Both the position numbers and the translations under genes were made by a program. Source: an uncultured Candidatus Binatia bacterium (GTDB taxonomy: Bacteria; Desulfobacterota; Binatia; Bin18). Taken from it: a stretch of 64,000 nt of DNA. How positions within the stretch are numbered: the stretch's first letter is position 1; the number at the start of each line of letters is the position of its first letter. The notes beneath the pieces are model-generated. The model did no database searches and was not told where the DNA came from. It saw only the letters and a list, made by a program, of their open reading frames with translations. This document shows positions 18,134 through 25,916 of the stretch, piece by piece. The stretch covers positions 4,459,338 through 4,523,337 of the forward strand of contig OY282457.1 in assembly GCA_958296235.1 (NCBI GenBank), given 5' to 3'.

Positions 18134-18931
18134 TCAGGCCACGACCTGTTTCAGGAACTGAGCCAGGTCGGCGTTGAAATCCGCAGGTTTTTCCAATTGG
18201 TAAAAATGCCCGACATCTTTGAGGATTTTAATCTGGGCATTGGGAATATTATCAGCCAGGAATTGATTGGCTTCGACCGGCGTGGCCTGATCCTCTTCAC
18301 CGGCAAAGATGATGGTTGGCTTGGTAATGCTCTTGAGTTGATCCGAAATATTCCACTGAAAGACGCCATTGGGGTCGGTCGCGTTGGCAAAGAATACCTG
18401 CTCGGTAAAATTGTCATCCACGGCGAAACAGGCCTTCATCAGGTCCAGAATTTCCGGCTTGTCCTGTTTGGTCTTCGCTGCGACCGCGCCTTCCATCAGA
18501 CCGCCGAACGCGCCGGTGAGGTCTTGCTGAAAAGCCTGCATGGCCTCGGGCGGCATACCGGCTCCGAGGTTGGTTCCGCTGCTGACGATGGCCGTAGCCA
18601 GGACGCGGTTGGGAAAGTCGAGGTTGAACTGCATGGCAATCATGCCGCCAATCGAATTGCCGACCAGGATCGCCTGTTCGTTGCCGGTTGCATCCAGAAT
18701 GGCGGCAACGTCCGCGGCCATCTCGGGAATGGCATAGCCGGACTCGGGCTTATCCGAACGCCCGTGGCCGCGATGGTCAACTGTAATGCACTGATAATCC
18801 CGTGCAAACGAGAAGGTCTGAAAATACCAGATATAGCCATTGGTCGAAAACGGATGCAGAAACACAATCGGCGTTCCCGACCCATAGCTTTCGTAATACA
18901 CATTTACGCCATCTCGATGTACATGCGGCAT
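18134..18931 (-). CDS. Alpha/beta hydrolase
   Basis: This 265-residue protein has an oxyanion segment (IVFLHPFSTNGYIW), nucleophile elbow GNSIGG with Ser93, an acid loop IIFAGEEDQATPV and the C-terminal His in DVGHFYQLE. It resembles 3-oxoadipate enol-lactonase and related hydrolases (VDHRGHGRSDKP). It would hydrolyse an ester, lactone or C-C bond; the substrate is not predictable. It is 45 bases upstream of the acyl-CoA synthetase on the same strand, so a catabolic operon is possible. Confidence 0.87.
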   Translation of the reverse strand: MPHVHRDGVNVYYESYGSGTPIVFLHPFSTNGYIWYFQTFSFARDYQCITVDHRGHGRSDKPESGYAIPEMAADVAAILDATGNEQAILVGNSIGGMIAMQFNLDFPNRVLATAIVSSGTNLGAGMPPEAMQAFQQDLTGAFGGLMEGAVAAKTKQDKPEILDLMKACFAVDDNFTEQVFFANATDPNGVFQWNISDQLKSITKPTIIFAGEEDQATPVEANQFLADNIPNAQIKILKDVGHFYQLEKPADFNADLAQFLKQVVA

Positions 18932-19107
18932 AGCGCCCTCCTTCGTGTGTGATTCTCACGGCCCCGCTGTATCACACCCCCAACGCCTTGACGAGGGTGT
19001 ACGGGTATGTGAGAAAAAGAAAAATTGAGGAGAGCCGACCAGGACTGCCGGCGACTGCCCGGCGTACGGTCGCGCAGTAAAACAGGAGCGCGAACAAGGA
19101 GGATCGG

Positions 19108-19848
19108 ATGGAGATTACGACTGAGCGCGTGCATATGAATGTGGACGCGCAGACTATGGATGGCTATCTGGCCCGACCGGCTGACTCGACGCCCCGGCCA
19201 GCCGTGCTCGTCTTTATGGAAATTTTTGGCGTGAATTCCCATATTCGGGATGTGACCGAACGGGTGGCAAAAGCCGGCTATGTGGCGCTGGCGCCGGACT
19301 TCTTTCATCGGACCGGGCCGGGGGTGGAATACGGATATGACGAAGCGGGTATGGAAGCCGGCATTAAGCTGCTGAGCCAGCTCAACGCCGACGAGATGGC
19401 GGCTGATGCGCTGGCGGCCGTTTCTTTTCTCAAACGCAAGAATTTTGTGATCGGCAATAAAATCGGGGCCATGGGGTTCTGCGTGGGCGGACATATGACC
19501 TATTTAGCCGCGTGTGAAACCGATGTGGCCGCCGCGGCGAGTTTCTATGGTGGCGGGATTGCCGGGGCCCAAGGCTTTGGTGGCCAGCCGTCAACCGTTG
19601 GCCGGACCGGGCAAATTGAAGGCCGCATGCTGTGTCTGTTCGGCGGGAAAGACGCTCACATCCCCATGTCTGATGTGGATACGATTCGGGGCGCGCTTGA
19701 ATCCAACGACATTCGGCATGAAGTGGTGGTCTATCCCGAGGCTGACCACGGGTTTTTCTGCGACCAGCGCGAGTCGTATAATGCAGCTGCTGCGACCGAC
19801 GCCTGGGAACGGGTGCAAGCCCTGTTTGCCGAAGAACTCGGCGCGTAG
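19108..19848 (+). CDS. Dienelactone hydrolase family protein
   Basis: This 246-residue enzyme has the cysteine nucleophile in GFCVGG (Cys125), Asp182 in GGKDAHIP, and His214 in PEADHGFF, with Glu38 in FMEIFG as in true dienelactone hydrolases. It hydrolyses dienelactones or related esters, often in aromatic ring degradation. AAGGAGG precedes the ATG. A terminator follows at 19880. The partner genes of a chlorocatechol pathway are absent, so the natural substrate is open. Confidence 0.9.
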   Translation: MEITTERVHMNVDAQTMDGYLARPADSTPRPAVLVFMEIFGVNSHIRDVTERVAKAGYVALAPDFFHRTGPGVEYGYDEAGMEAGIKLLSQLNADEMAADALAAVSFLKRKNFVIGNKIGAMGFCVGGHMTYLAACETDVAAAASFYGGGIAGAQGFGGQPSTVGRTGQIEGRMLCLFGGKDAHIPMSDVDTIRGALESNDIRHEVVVYPEADHGFFCDQRESYNAAAATDAWERVQALFAEELGA

Positions 19849-19879
19849 CCTGCCGCTGACCGGACTGTTCGTTGACCAC

Positions 19880-19910
19880 AAGGGCGCACGGTTGTGCGCC
19901 CTTCTTATTT
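19880..19910 (+). terminator. Rho-independent terminator after dienelactone hydrolase
   Basis: AAGGGCGCAC and GTGCGCCCTT form a perfect 10-bp stem with a GGTT loop, followed by CTTATTT. It separates the hydrolase from the SDR gene that starts 28 bases later, so the SDR likely has its own promoter or depends on read-through. Confidence 0.8.
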
Positions 19911-19937
19911 GAAAAAAAGAGAGTAAGGGAGGGCGTG

Positions 19938-20750
19938 ATGGGCAGCCTTGAGGGAAAAGTCGCGATTATCACCGGAGCAGGGCGCTTGCGCGGGATTGGC
20001 CGGGCCGCAGCCCTGGCCCTGGCCGAACTGGGAGCTGATATCGTTGTCACCGGAACCGGACGCGATCCGCAGCACTATCCAGAAGATGAAAAAGCCGCGG
20101 GCTGGCGGGATATTGAGAGTACGGCCGAGCAGGTGCGGAGCGTTGGCCGACGCTGTTTGCCGCTGGTGGCCAACGTCACCGACAGTGCCGCGGTGCAGAA
20201 CACCGTGGCTGCCACGCTCAAGGAATTCGGACGGATCGATATCCTGATTAACAATTCGGCTTTTGCGCGTGGGCCGGACCGGGTGCCGCTGACCGAACTT
20301 CCCGAAGACGTGTGGCGTAAGGTCCTCGACATTAAGCTCACCGGCAGTTTTTTGATGAGCCAGGCTGTGGTGCCGACTCTGATTCAGCAGGGCCAGGGGG
20401 GCAGTATTCTGAACATCTCGTCCATTGCCGGCAAAAAGGGCAACCCGAATATGGTTGCCTATTGTACCTCGAACTTCGGGATTCAGGGTTTTACCCAAGC
20501 CCTGGCCATGGAATTGGCCGCGCATAATATTCGGGTCAACGCGGTCTGTCCGGGCATCATTGATACCTCGCGTATGGACGACCTCGGGCGGGATACCACC
20601 TGGAACAAAACGATTCAGCAGTTGATCCCACTGAACCGACCGGGTTCCGATACGGAGATTGGGAAATTCCTGGCCTATCTGTGTACGCCTGACGCGTCGT
20701 ATATCACCGGTCAGTCGCTCAATGTTGATGGTGGCGTGGTCATGTGGTGA
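19938..20750 (+). CDS. SDR family oxidoreductase with altered active site
   Basis: This 270-residue Rossmann protein has the cofactor motif ITGAGRLRGIG at about 11-21, ILINNSA, and the catalytic serines at ILNISSIAG. The YxxxK motif reads Tyr175-Cys-Thr-Ser-Asn179, so the catalytic lysine is replaced by asparagine. The C-terminal VNAVCPG and YITGQSLNVDGG segments are normal. The loss should weaken or abolish normal SDR catalysis unless another residue substitutes. The ATG at 19938 is chosen because it opens the domain and GGGAGGGCG lies upstream. Substrate unknown. Confidence 0.85.
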   Translation: MGSLEGKVAIITGAGRLRGIGRAAALALAELGADIVVTGTGRDPQHYPEDEKAAGWRDIESTAEQVRSVGRRCLPLVANVTDSAAVQNTVAATLKEFGRIDILINNSAFARGPDRVPLTELPEDVWRKVLDIKLTGSFLMSQAVVPTLIQQGQGGSILNISSIAGKKGNPNMVAYCTSNFGIQGFTQALAMELAAHNIRVNAVCPGIIDTSRMDDLGRDTTWNKTIQQLIPLNRPGSDTEIGKFLAYLCTPDASYITGQSLNVDGGVVMW

Positions 20751-20780
20751 GGTGTCGGTCTAGCGTGTTTGAGTTTCCCT

Positions 20781-20798
20781 GATAGTGAGACACTACCC
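20781..20798. repeat. Solo terminal repeat matching the MITE at 223-367
   Basis: The minus strand reads GGGTAGTGTCTCAC followed by TATC. The first 14 bases are identical to the left end of the element at 223. No partner end is seen nearby, so this is a remnant or a divergent copy. It lies in the 145-base gap before the PD-(D/E)XK pair. Confidence 0.5.
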
Positions 20799-20895
20799 AT
20801 ATCTGCCGTGAACTTAGGAAGTATGAATCTTTTGCTAGTCTGGGAAATCCCCTGAACACTGCAACCCGTCCACTAGAACAGGAAGGATGGACGCT

Positions 20896-21960
20896 ATGAT
20901 TACGCACTCTGTAATTCGTGGTGATGATGACCGAGTTCTTGGCTATCGTATCCTTGACGGTGAGACTTTGCTTGCCGTTGTTATTAAAGATTCTACCGGC
21001 CAATTCTGCGTCGTGAAGACTGTGGGACCGGCGGAAAACTATGCTGGTCCTAAGACCTTCCGTCGTATGAAGGACTTAAAAACTTCTTTTGGGCAGTACC
21101 CTTCTTCGAAAGAAGATCTGTCCAAAGCAGCAGCGCAGAAAAACGATATGAATACGTGTACCACCTTCGAGGACCGCTTTCCGACTTTATTCCGGAAAAA
21201 ATGGACCACTACTGACCTTGCCGAAAATATCGCTGCGGTTGACAGGGAAGCCCTCTGCCACGAATACGAGGAATTGATTAAATGCGCGCCGCATAGATCG
21301 GGCAGGGAGAAAAAGTATTTCGTCGGACACGACGGGACACCGTCATCGGGAAGGGCCAGCAACCGGCGTGAGGAGCATTACGCAATCGCGCTCTACAATC
21401 TCGATCAGGAGTGGCCACGTCTCGGGGGTGGTTGGTTTCGCCTGCTTGACTACCAAGTGCCCCTGAAAGCCCGACAAAGCGATTCTGGAATCGGAAAAAT
21501 CGATCTCGTCGGTGTTACCGACCAAGGACGCCTGATAGTCATTGAGTTGAAAGTTGAGGCTAGTAGTAACGGTCGCGGTGATGCTCCACCGACAGCTTTA
21601 ATGGAGGGGCTCCGTTATGCTGCTATCGTGCAGGCCAACCTCGATGCGATTGCAGAAGAGGCGGATGCTCGTTTCGACGTAAAAATTACCCAGGAACCGC
21701 CAATTGTATTATTGCTTGCTCCCCTGACATGGTGGAGTGGCTGGCTAGAACTGCCTGGTACGACTCGTTCGGCTGCTGGCGAGTGGGAAACTGAGTTCGC
21801 CCAACTCATCCAGGACGTAGAGTCAAAGATAGGTGTCACTGTCGAGTGTAAGGCCCTTGAGGATGTGGGGCTCACCTTGGGGCTGAATGGACAGGAGCCG
21901 AAATTCGCCCGCGTGCCTATATTGGACCCTAAGGATATAATACTTCACTCGGTATCGTAG
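20896..21960 (+). CDS. PD-(D/E)XK nuclease-like protein, unknown family
   Basis: I do not recognise this 354-residue protein as a named family. A PD-(D/E)XK-like core is visible: Asp203 in GKIDLVGV, then Glu217 and Lys219 in LIVIELKVE, preceded by a helix with EEHYAIALYN. The N-terminal ~75 residues form a separate domain beginning MITHSVIRGDDDRVLGY. AAGGA eight bases upstream supports the ATG at 20896 rather than 20887. Fifteen bases separate it from the next gene, which is another PD-(D/E)XK-like protein. Base use is more AT-rich than the flanking genes, suggesting acquisition. A defence or restriction role is inferred only from fold and context. Confidence 0.7.
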   Translation: MITHSVIRGDDDRVLGYRILDGETLLAVVIKDSTGQFCVVKTVGPAENYAGPKTFRRMKDLKTSFGQYPSSKEDLSKAAAQKNDMNTCTTFEDRFPTLFRKKWTTTDLAENIAAVDREALCHEYEELIKCAPHRSGREKKYFVGHDGTPSSGRASNRREEHYAIALYNLDQEWPRLGGGWFRLLDYQVPLKARQSDSGIGKIDLVGVTDQGRLIVIELKVEASSNGRGDAPPTALMEGLRYAAIVQANLDAIAEEADARFDVKITQEPPIVLLLAPLTWWSGWLELPGTTRSAAGEWETEFAQLIQDVESKIGVTVECKALEDVGLTLGLNGQEPKFARVPILDPKDIILHSVS

Positions 21961-21975
21961 TTGAGGGGGAGAACG

Positions 21976-22761
21976 ATGACTGACAGATTTCTACCCGGCG
22001 TTCCGGGTGAAGAGATTGAAAGAATCTTCAATGCAGCGCCGGGCAATGAGATTGTAAGCGGGAAGTTCGATAGCCTGGAATCTTCCGCTGCCCTTGCCGC
22101 TAATGCCTTCGGATTTTTTCTCAACCGAGAGCGGGATTTACCGCCCCTGCCGAAGTGTGACCGGGTAGACTGGACTGGACTTTCACTCTCTCTTGAGCAG
22201 GAAGTCCGGTTTCCATGGCGTGGTGGAAGACATCCTGTCCTGGACGTTCTTGTTATAGCGAGATCCGCATTCATCGGTATCGAGTCCAAACGGTTTGAGC
22301 CGTTTCGAGGAAAAACATCCTCAACTTTTTCAGATGCCTATTGGCGTCCAGTATGGGGTAGTCGCATGAAGGGCTATGAACGCATCAGAGATCAACTCCG
22401 CGAAGACGGACAGCTATACGCTTGTCTTGACACGGCACAGCTTGTTAAGCACGCACTCGCCCTACGGACGGCAGTCACCCGCATCCCGGAGTATGCCAGC
22501 CTGACGCCTATTCTTTTTTACGTCTATGCGGAACCAGAGTTCTGGCCGAAGAACGGTAAGCCGGTCAAGGAAAAAGATAAAATCATGCATCAAGCGGAGA
22601 TTGAGCGTTTTGCCAACGAAGTTGCGAGAGATGAAGTTCAATTCATAGCCTGCCCGTATACGGATGTTTTGAGGAGTTGGAAAGAGAGTAAGGATTCCAG
22701 AATCAGAGAGCACGCAGAGGCTGTTATCGAGCGGTTCGCAGTCCGCCCCAGTCATATCTAA
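21976..22761 (+). CDS. PD-(D/E)XK nuclease-like protein (PGN_0703-like)
   Basis: This is a 261-residue protein. The catalytic-like signature is Asp90 in RHPVLDVLV and Glu103-x-Lys105 in FIGIESKRFEPF, with an acidic residue in SLEQEVRF upstream. The pattern resembles the PGN_0703 family of restriction-like proteins of unknown role. The ATG at 21976 follows GAGGGGGAGAACG. It is in the same short operon as the preceding PD-(D/E)XK gene and converges with the HEPN gene, overlapping it by four bases. It could be part of a modification-free nuclease system; no methylase or helicase is present. Confidence 0.7.
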   Translation: MTDRFLPGVPGEEIERIFNAAPGNEIVSGKFDSLESSAALAANAFGFFLNRERDLPPLPKCDRVDWTGLSLSLEQEVRFPWRGGRHPVLDVLVIARSAFIGIESKRFEPFRGKTSSTFSDAYWRPVWGSRMKGYERIRDQLREDGQLYACLDTAQLVKHALALRTAVTRIPEYASLTPILFYVYAEPEFWPKNGKPVKEKDKIMHQAEIERFANEVARDEVQFIACPYTDVLRSWKESKDSRIREHAEAVIERFAVRPSHI

Positions 22762-23621
22762 TCTTTTGTGAACCAACCGGTAAATTCTGCCTTAAACCGG
22801 GCCTTACGACCTTCCGGGTCGTCAATTTCTGGACACCATTTAGGATGTTTCTTCGGCGACGCGATATGAGCGTCCCAGCCTCCTAGGGAGTCTCTAAAGA
22901 CTTTCTGACAACCCGGAAGCGGACAAGGATATTCCTTGCCTCTAGCCTTGTATTTCTCGCTACGAGTTGGCTGGTCGTAAATCAACCGCCCCATTTCCGT
23001 TTTCATGTTCTCTACCTCGGCTGAAGGATATTCTTTGCCCCCAGCCTTATCCTGCTTACTACGTACCGGCTGATTGTAAATCAGCCGGCCTAGTTCCGAC
23101 TTCATATTCTCTGCCTCGGCCGCCTGCGGTGCCTTGATAGCGGTCAAGAGCCGCGCCGTGGAATCAAGCACTCGGTAAGAGTCGTCAATAGAAAAGCTGT
23201 TCTGGTGTGTCGGATGTGCCCAATTGTTGCGCTGGTCGGACAGTTCGTGCACCAAGTGCTTGTCCGCCGGACTCAAGACGTTGCCAAACACGTCGTGCCA
23301 GGTATCCTTCATCTGCTTGAGCAGCGCGTGTGTATCCCACTGCGTTACGGGCGTGTTCGCCAGCCGACCGGCTCGTGGATACGCTTTCGCTCCGTCGGCG
23401 TTCATAAGTTCCCGTTCGACAAACGGCCCGAGACCGGCTCTCAGTAGTTCCAGGGCCTTGCCCACTCGTTCGTTGTTGGTAGGCCCGCCGCTTTCGCTTG
23501 AGACAATAAGCGCAGCCTTGCCCACTCGTTCGTTGTTGGTAGGGGGCGTTAGTTTACTCCTCGTTTTAAGGGGATTAACCTTATCGACTGAGGTGAGCTT
23601 CTTGTGACGTTTCCGGGGCAT
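22758..23621 (-). CDS. HEPN (Swt1-like) protein with C2H2 zinc finger
   Basis: This 287-residue protein has a Swt1-type HEPN domain at about 51-162, beginning RVGKALELLRAGLGPFVER and carrying the R-x4-H motif RNNWAH (Arg131, His136) expected of a HEPN RNase. Next come two copies of a 31-33 residue unit (ENMKSELGRLIY and ENMKTEMGRLIY). A C2H2-like finger follows: Cys233, Cys238, His252, His259. The short segment PTNNERVGKA occurs twice near the N-terminus. The ATG overlaps the stop of the upstream exoribonuclease gene by one base (TAATG), so translation is coupled. A toxin or RNA-targeting defence role is inferred. Confidence 0.7.
   Translation of the reverse strand: MPRKRHKKLTSVDKVNPLKTRSKLTPPTNNERVGKAALIVSSESGGPTNNERVGKALELLRAGLGPFVERELMNADGAKAYPRAGRLANTPVTQWDTHALLKQMKDTWHDVFGNVLSPADKHLVHELSDQRNNWAHPTHQNSFSIDDSYRVLDSTARLLTAIKAPQAAEAENMKSELGRLIYNQPVRSKQDKAGGKEYPSAEVENMKTEMGRLIYDQPTRSEKYKARGKEYPCPLPGCQKVFRDSLGGWDAHIASPKKHPKWCPEIDDPEGRKARFKAEFTGWFTKD
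23455..23543 (-). repeat. 29-bp direct repeat, 60 bases apart, inside the HEPN gene
   Basis: The sequence starting GCCTTGCCCACTCGTTCG occurs at 23455-23483 and again at 23515-23543 with no mismatch. In the protein it gives the two PTNNERVGKA segments. Complete identity suggests a recent in-frame duplication of 60 bases. Confidence 0.8.
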
Positions 23622-23639
23622 TAGTTTACCCCTCGTTTT
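23543..23639 (-). repeat. 25-bp imperfect repeat spanning the exoribonuclease/HEPN junction
   Basis: Copies at 23543-23567 and 23615-23639 match at 23 of 25 positions. The outer copy contains the TAATG stop/start overlap; the inner copy has TAACG in its place, inside the HEPN reading frame. The junction was therefore duplicated over 72 bases (an in-frame length). Confidence 0.75.
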
Positions 23640-25687
23640 CCCCTGTTCTCAACCAGTTTCACGCTCAGTATATCCCGTCTGGCATTAACATGATTGATGC
23701 TGACCTGGACCGAGGTGCCGAGGGGGAGCGGTGGCGCGTTGTTAATAGGGACGAACAGGAGCGTCTCGTCCAACTCGACAAAAAGCCGGCGGTGTTGGGC
23801 GCGTACGACTTGGCCACTGACAATCGCTCCTTGCTGTCCCTCAAGCAATCGCAGTAACCAGAAGCGGGTGCTCTCGCGCTCGCAACGTCGGGCATCGCCA
23901 ATAGCAGCCTGGGTACTCGCCGCCACAACCTGAAGCTGGCTCTCCTGAAACAGGGCAGCGCCATGCGCAAGGTGATGCTTGATCTGGTGATGCATCTGGA
24001 GATCGGTATAACGCCGGAGCGGAGAGGTCGCCTGGGTATATAATGGCAGCCCTAAGGCGGCATGCGCCTCCGGCAGGGTGCCGAGCTGAGATGGGGACAT
24101 CAGGCGTCTGGCCGCATGGACATAGGTTTGTCGGGTGGGGAAATCGGAGCGGTCCGGCATGGTGTCATCCGGCGGTGGCTGGCCGATATAAAGGGCGGGC
24201 AGGTGGTTGGCGTGGCAATAGCGGGCCGCGGTTTCATTGGCCATAATCATGCACTCACTCACCAGGCCACGGGACGGTGAGTCATACCTGAGCAGCGTCG
24301 CTGTGACTGTTCCATCTCTGACTTTGACCTTGACCTCGTCTCCGTCAATCACAATGGCACCCTGGGCGATCCGTTGCTCTTTCCGTCTCTGGGCGAGTTG
24401 GGCGAGTTGTCGCAGGGTCGAACCATAGGGGGCCGCGCTGCCTTCGACTAAGGCCGCGTCGGCTTCGGCATAGGACAGGCGATGAGACACCCGAACGATA
24501 CTACGGGTGATGCGTTCGGGCTGGAGGTGGCCGGTCTCATCAATATGGACAAAAAAGCTGAGGGCGCGTCTCTCTGTTTGCGCAACAAGACTGGCCTTCT
24601 CTTCGCTGATGACCGGCGGCAGCATGGGAAATTTGCCGCTCGGCAGATAAATGGTCGTGCCGCGCGCCAGGGCGGATTTGTCGAGGACGCTCCGCGGAGG
24701 GGCATAAGCGCCGGCGTCGGCAATATGGATGCCGATGAGGAGCTTCCCGGCCCGCTCGGTCAGGCTGAGCGCGTCGTCGATCTCGTTCGTATCGGCATCA
24801 TCAATCGTAAATGTTTCCAAAGCAGTCAGGTCTTCCAGAGTGTCCTGCTCGCCGATGTCTGCCGTATCCGCCGAAAAGACTGGAGAATCATTTGCCGCCT
24901 GGAGGGCTTCCTCGGAAAAATGCGTCGGAATGTGATAGCGCAGCAGGCAGAGTTCTTCGTCCGGCTGCCAGATGCCGATGTGGACGAGTAACTGAAACGC
25001 AGCGTCCCAGGGCTGTCCCTTGCCCTGAAAGCCGCTGGCATGCAAGAGTTGCAGGGCTTGCGGGCGTTTGTCATATCCCTCGCCGTATAAAGCCAAACCC
25101 TGAATCAATGATAGAAATTGCGTATGGCCTGGGGGCGGTTGGCCTGCGGGTCGGTCTTGGAGTTGCGCTTCCATCCAGGTGAGGAAGGCCTGCCGCTCCT
25201 GGGCCTTTTCGTGTTCTCGTTGCTGTTGAAGCAGGCGCTCTTCCACACTGTGCGGGTCTCGCGGAGAAAAAGAGCCGGCCTGTTTTTCCTTAAAATACAG
25301 AGGTTGGTTCCAGAGTGCCTCAAGGACACCGGCCAGGGCGAACGGCTCAGCGCCAGAAACGATAAATCCGGCCAGTTCCTGCCAGGTGAAGACCGCGCTA
25401 TGGTCCGCTTCCAACAGTTCCCACAGTTCTTTGAGGTCTACCGTTTGGGCGTAGCGCCGTATGGTATCGCGCAGCTCGGCGAGGCGTCTTTTGCGGTCTG
25501 CGGAGGACTGGTCGAGTGGAAGCGTTGCTCGACAATCAAAAAAAATACGCTCCCTCGATACGGACAGTTTTTTGTCACTTTCCCCGAGGAGTTCCAGACT
25601 GCCTTTTCCTGAGGCACCGATTTTTTGAACAACGCCTAGCGCAAGCTGCCCACGTTCACGATAAACAACAACAGAGCCGGGCTGCAT
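23621..25687 (-). CDS. RNase II/R family 3'-5' exoribonuclease (RNB domain)
   Basis: This 688-residue protein has an N-terminal SH3/cold-shock-like region (about 1-55) and a helical linker to about 280. The RNB catalytic domain opens IDDADTNEIDDALS (residues 295-308), holding the four metal-binding aspartates. A C-terminal S1-like segment is also seen (IVSGQVVRAQHRRLFVELDE). It degrades single-stranded RNA from the 3' end to nucleotides. Motifs resemble the cyanobacterial/plastid VacB-like branch rather than E. coli RNase R. The unusual point is its direct coupling, through TAATG, to a HEPN protein gene. Base composition is like the surrounding chromosome. Confidence 0.86.
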   Translation of the reverse strand: MQPGSVVVYRERGQLALGVVQKIGASGKGSLELLGESDKKLSVSRERIFFDCRATLPLDQSSADRKRRLAELRDTIRRYAQTVDLKELWELLEADHSAVFTWQELAGFIVSGAEPFALAGVLEALWNQPLYFKEKQAGSFSPRDPHSVEERLLQQQREHEKAQERQAFLTWMEAQLQDRPAGQPPPGHTQFLSLIQGLALYGEGYDKRPQALQLLHASGFQGKGQPWDAAFQLLVHIGIWQPDEELCLLRYHIPTHFSEEALQAANDSPVFSADTADIGEQDTLEDLTALETFTIDDADTNEIDDALSLTERAGKLLIGIHIADAGAYAPPRSVLDKSALARGTTIYLPSGKFPMLPPVISEEKASLVAQTERRALSFFVHIDETGHLQPERITRSIVRVSHRLSYAEADAALVEGSAAPYGSTLRQLAQLAQRRKEQRIAQGAIVIDGDEVKVKVRDGTVTATLLRYDSPSRGLVSECMIMANETAARYCHANHLPALYIGQPPPDDTMPDRSDFPTRQTYVHAARRLMSPSQLGTLPEAHAALGLPLYTQATSPLRRYTDLQMHHQIKHHLAHGAALFQESQLQVVAASTQAAIGDARRCERESTRFWLLRLLEGQQGAIVSGQVVRAQHRRLFVELDETLLFVPINNAPPLPLGTSVQVSINHVNARRDILSVKLVENRGKRGVN

Positions 25688-25916
25688 AAGGGTTTCAATC
25701 TTCTAGCGTATCGTAATGTGTGGGTTTCGGGTCCTGAAACAGGCCTCCTACATATCTGTTTGCATTGACCAGAGAAATACCCTTGGAGGCCGAGTCGAGG
25801 GTGGTATCAAAAAGAGCCGGCTTCGGGCCTGGATGTTTGCCTGTTGCCCGAACTGCTATACTACCTCAACACTGGCTCGACACTTGGGCACTATCTTGAT
25901 GAAGCGGGAGGAGTTG

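Noticed and set aside
14764..18931. One operon of hydrolase, acyl-CoA synthetase and R3H ATPase acting together
   Set aside because: The gaps are short, but the R3H ATPase has no known link to lipid metabolism, so a functional unit is not supported.
23455..23543. Small CRISPR-like repeat
   Set aside because: Only two copies, and they are in frame within the HEPN gene as duplicated peptide.
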